Made by a program: the position numbers and the translations under genes. From positions 164,940,908 to 165,004,907 of the forward strand of contig NC_085141.1 in NCBI RefSeq assembly GCF_024139115.2: a stretch of 64,000 bases of DNA, in the 5' to 3' direction. Positions 62,786-64,000 of the stretch are shown one piece after another; position 1 is the first letter of the stretch, and each line of letters begins with the position of its first letter. This DNA is from Armigeres subalbatus (lineage: Eukaryota; Arthropoda; Insecta; Diptera; Culicidae). The notes below the pieces were generated by a model. It did no database searches. It worked only from the letters and a program-made list of their open reading frames with translations, and was not told the origin of the DNA.

Positions 62786-64000
62786 CTCCAGGAATTCCTT
62801 CGACAATTGCTCCTGGCATTCTATCCGAAATTCTATCAGAGATTCTTTAGGAATGCCTCCAGCAACTTCTTCGGCAGTGTCTTCAGGAATTCCACCATAA
62901 ATTTTGCCGGGAATTGATCCGAAAATTCCACCATTATTTACTCCAAGAAAATCTTAACGAACTTCTTTTTAAGTTCTGCAGAATTCCCTGCAATAATTCA
63001 AATAATTTCGTGCTGTTTCTCATAATTTTTAAGAATAAAAATATTCCGTGGAAATTCCGCAGAATTACTGGCAATTCTGCGGAATTTCCACGGAATATTC
63101 CTGAGAAAAATCTTGAAAATCTTCGAATTTCTTGTGTAATTTCCATAAAGTTTTCCGTGAATTGTTTCGAATAATTTCTCGTGAAAATTTCAAAGAATTT
63201 CTCCAGGAATTCCACCGGAAATTTATTCAGAAATTATACCGAAAATGAAATCAACAATGGAATTTTCGGAGGAATTCCTAGATTAATTCGCAATGAAATC
63301 CTGAAAGAATTCCGGTGGAAAAAGATTTCTACTCGGAGATCCTCCAGAAGTTTCTCCGAAAATTCCTCCTGGAATTCTTCCAGGAGTTCTACCGGCATTT
63401 CCTCTGAAAATTCTTCCGGGAATTTCGGCAGAATTGGAATTTATTTAGGCTTCTTCAGGATTTTTTATAGATTTTCCACCAGAAGCACCTCCGAGAATTT
63501 CTCTGCGAGCTCATCAGGGAATTCTCCGGGAGGTCCTCTGATGATGATGATGGTCCAGCTACAAACCCCAACGAAGGTTTCAGCTAGACGAGATTTGTCT
63601 ATAAGATGAATTCTCTTGTTTCCGAGAATGCTTCTGGTAGTTTCCCCGGGGTTCCTTTGAAAATTCTCCCGGGAGTTTCTTCAGAAATTCTTCCAGAAAA
63701 TTCCTTCGAGAGTTCCTCCGGGAATTCCACCAGCAATTCATCCGGGAGTTTCTCCGGAAATTCCTTCGGGAGTTCCACCAGAAGCTATTCCAGGAAATTA
63801 TTCAGGCTTTTTTTTCAGGAAATCATTTAGGCTTTCTTCAGAAATTAAGCTGGAAATTCCTCCCGAAGTTCTTCCGATAGTTTCTCTGGGAGCTCATCCG
63901 GGAGTTCCTCTAGGAATTCTTCTAGGAGTTCCTCCTGAAATTCCTCCGGGAGTTCTCACGGGAGATCTTACGGGAGCTCCTCCAGCGGTTCCTTCGGGAA
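62786..64000. repeat. Degenerate GGAATTC-rich tandem array, continues past the window
   Basis: More than 1.2 kb of imperfect units such as TCCGGGAATTCCTCC and GGAGTTCCTCCGGGAATTCC, period about 15-33 bases, increasingly regular toward the right edge. Frames on both strands (Ser/Asn/Gly-rich or Glu/Phe/Arg-rich) are repeat artefacts. Confidence 0.85.

Noticed and set aside
62786..63830. Ser/Asn/Gly-rich ORFs resembling a secreted repeat protein
   Set aside because: They are open on both strands because of the repeat unit; there is no start context or signal peptide.

Overview
The window looks like nuclear DNA of a culicine mosquito, most likely Aedes. The grounds are a Jockey/Juan-type LINE, Feilai-like tRNA-derived SINEs, Penelope-like elements, a very high density of miniature inverted-repeat elements (MITEs), GT-AG spliced genes with long TE-filled introns, and insect-type cysteine glutathione peroxidases. 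No database search was possible, so species and family names rest on recognition. Coordinates of repeat boundaries come from reading inverted repeats and target-site duplications (TSDs) by eye.

Host genes are few. A canonical glutathione peroxidase lies on + (exons 19098-19299, 19354-19475, 22630-22821). About 16 kb downstream is a second GPx-fold gene with the same exon architecture (39178-39370, 39451-39572, 39853-40041) that has lost catalytic Cys, Gln and Trp and the resolving Cys. Its second intron holds a possible alternative last exon. A secreted Pro/Val/Thr/His-rich protein of 628 aa is encoded at 47678-49564 (+), with a TATA/Inr-like promoter about 0.9 kb upstream. A broken antisense copy of the spenito/RBM15 C-terminal region (partial RRM plus SPOC) lies at 4164-5250.

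The rest is mobile DNA, often nested. 1-850: a LINE tail holding a TTAA MITE, sitting in a Penelope-like element (PLE) 3' end. 850-4002: a mag-like Ty3/gypsy element (-), degraded. 5272-8018: MITEs and a 71-bp tandem duplication. 8261-12825: a nearly full-length Jockey LINE (-) with a 13-bp TSD but frameshifted ORFs. 13018-17341: MITEs in AT-rich DNA. 19476-22629: the GPx intron filled with LINE, SINE and MITE pieces. 25224-30678: a run of MITEs and a duplicated polypyrimidine tract. 30732-34679: a PLE flanked by 399-bp inverted arms with hammerhead-like cores, its ORF split by a 1.9-kb TIR element. 35325-35616: a short Helitron. 41665-45420: at least three LINE fragments nested in one another. 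52155-53389: a 1.2-kb TIR element. 55047-57515: a cluster of copies and pieces of a 185-bp nearly perfect palindrome. 58359-61440: a decayed LINE interrupted by a SINE that itself carries a hAT-like element, and by a TIR element that itself carries a MITE. 62786-64000: a degenerate GGAATTC-rich tandem array running off the right edge.

The GPx pair is the main functional story: one paralogue keeps the peroxidase chemistry, the other keeps only the fold and splicing pattern. The main structural story is repeated palindrome/MITE insertion, including two elements that share a core but have different terminal arms.
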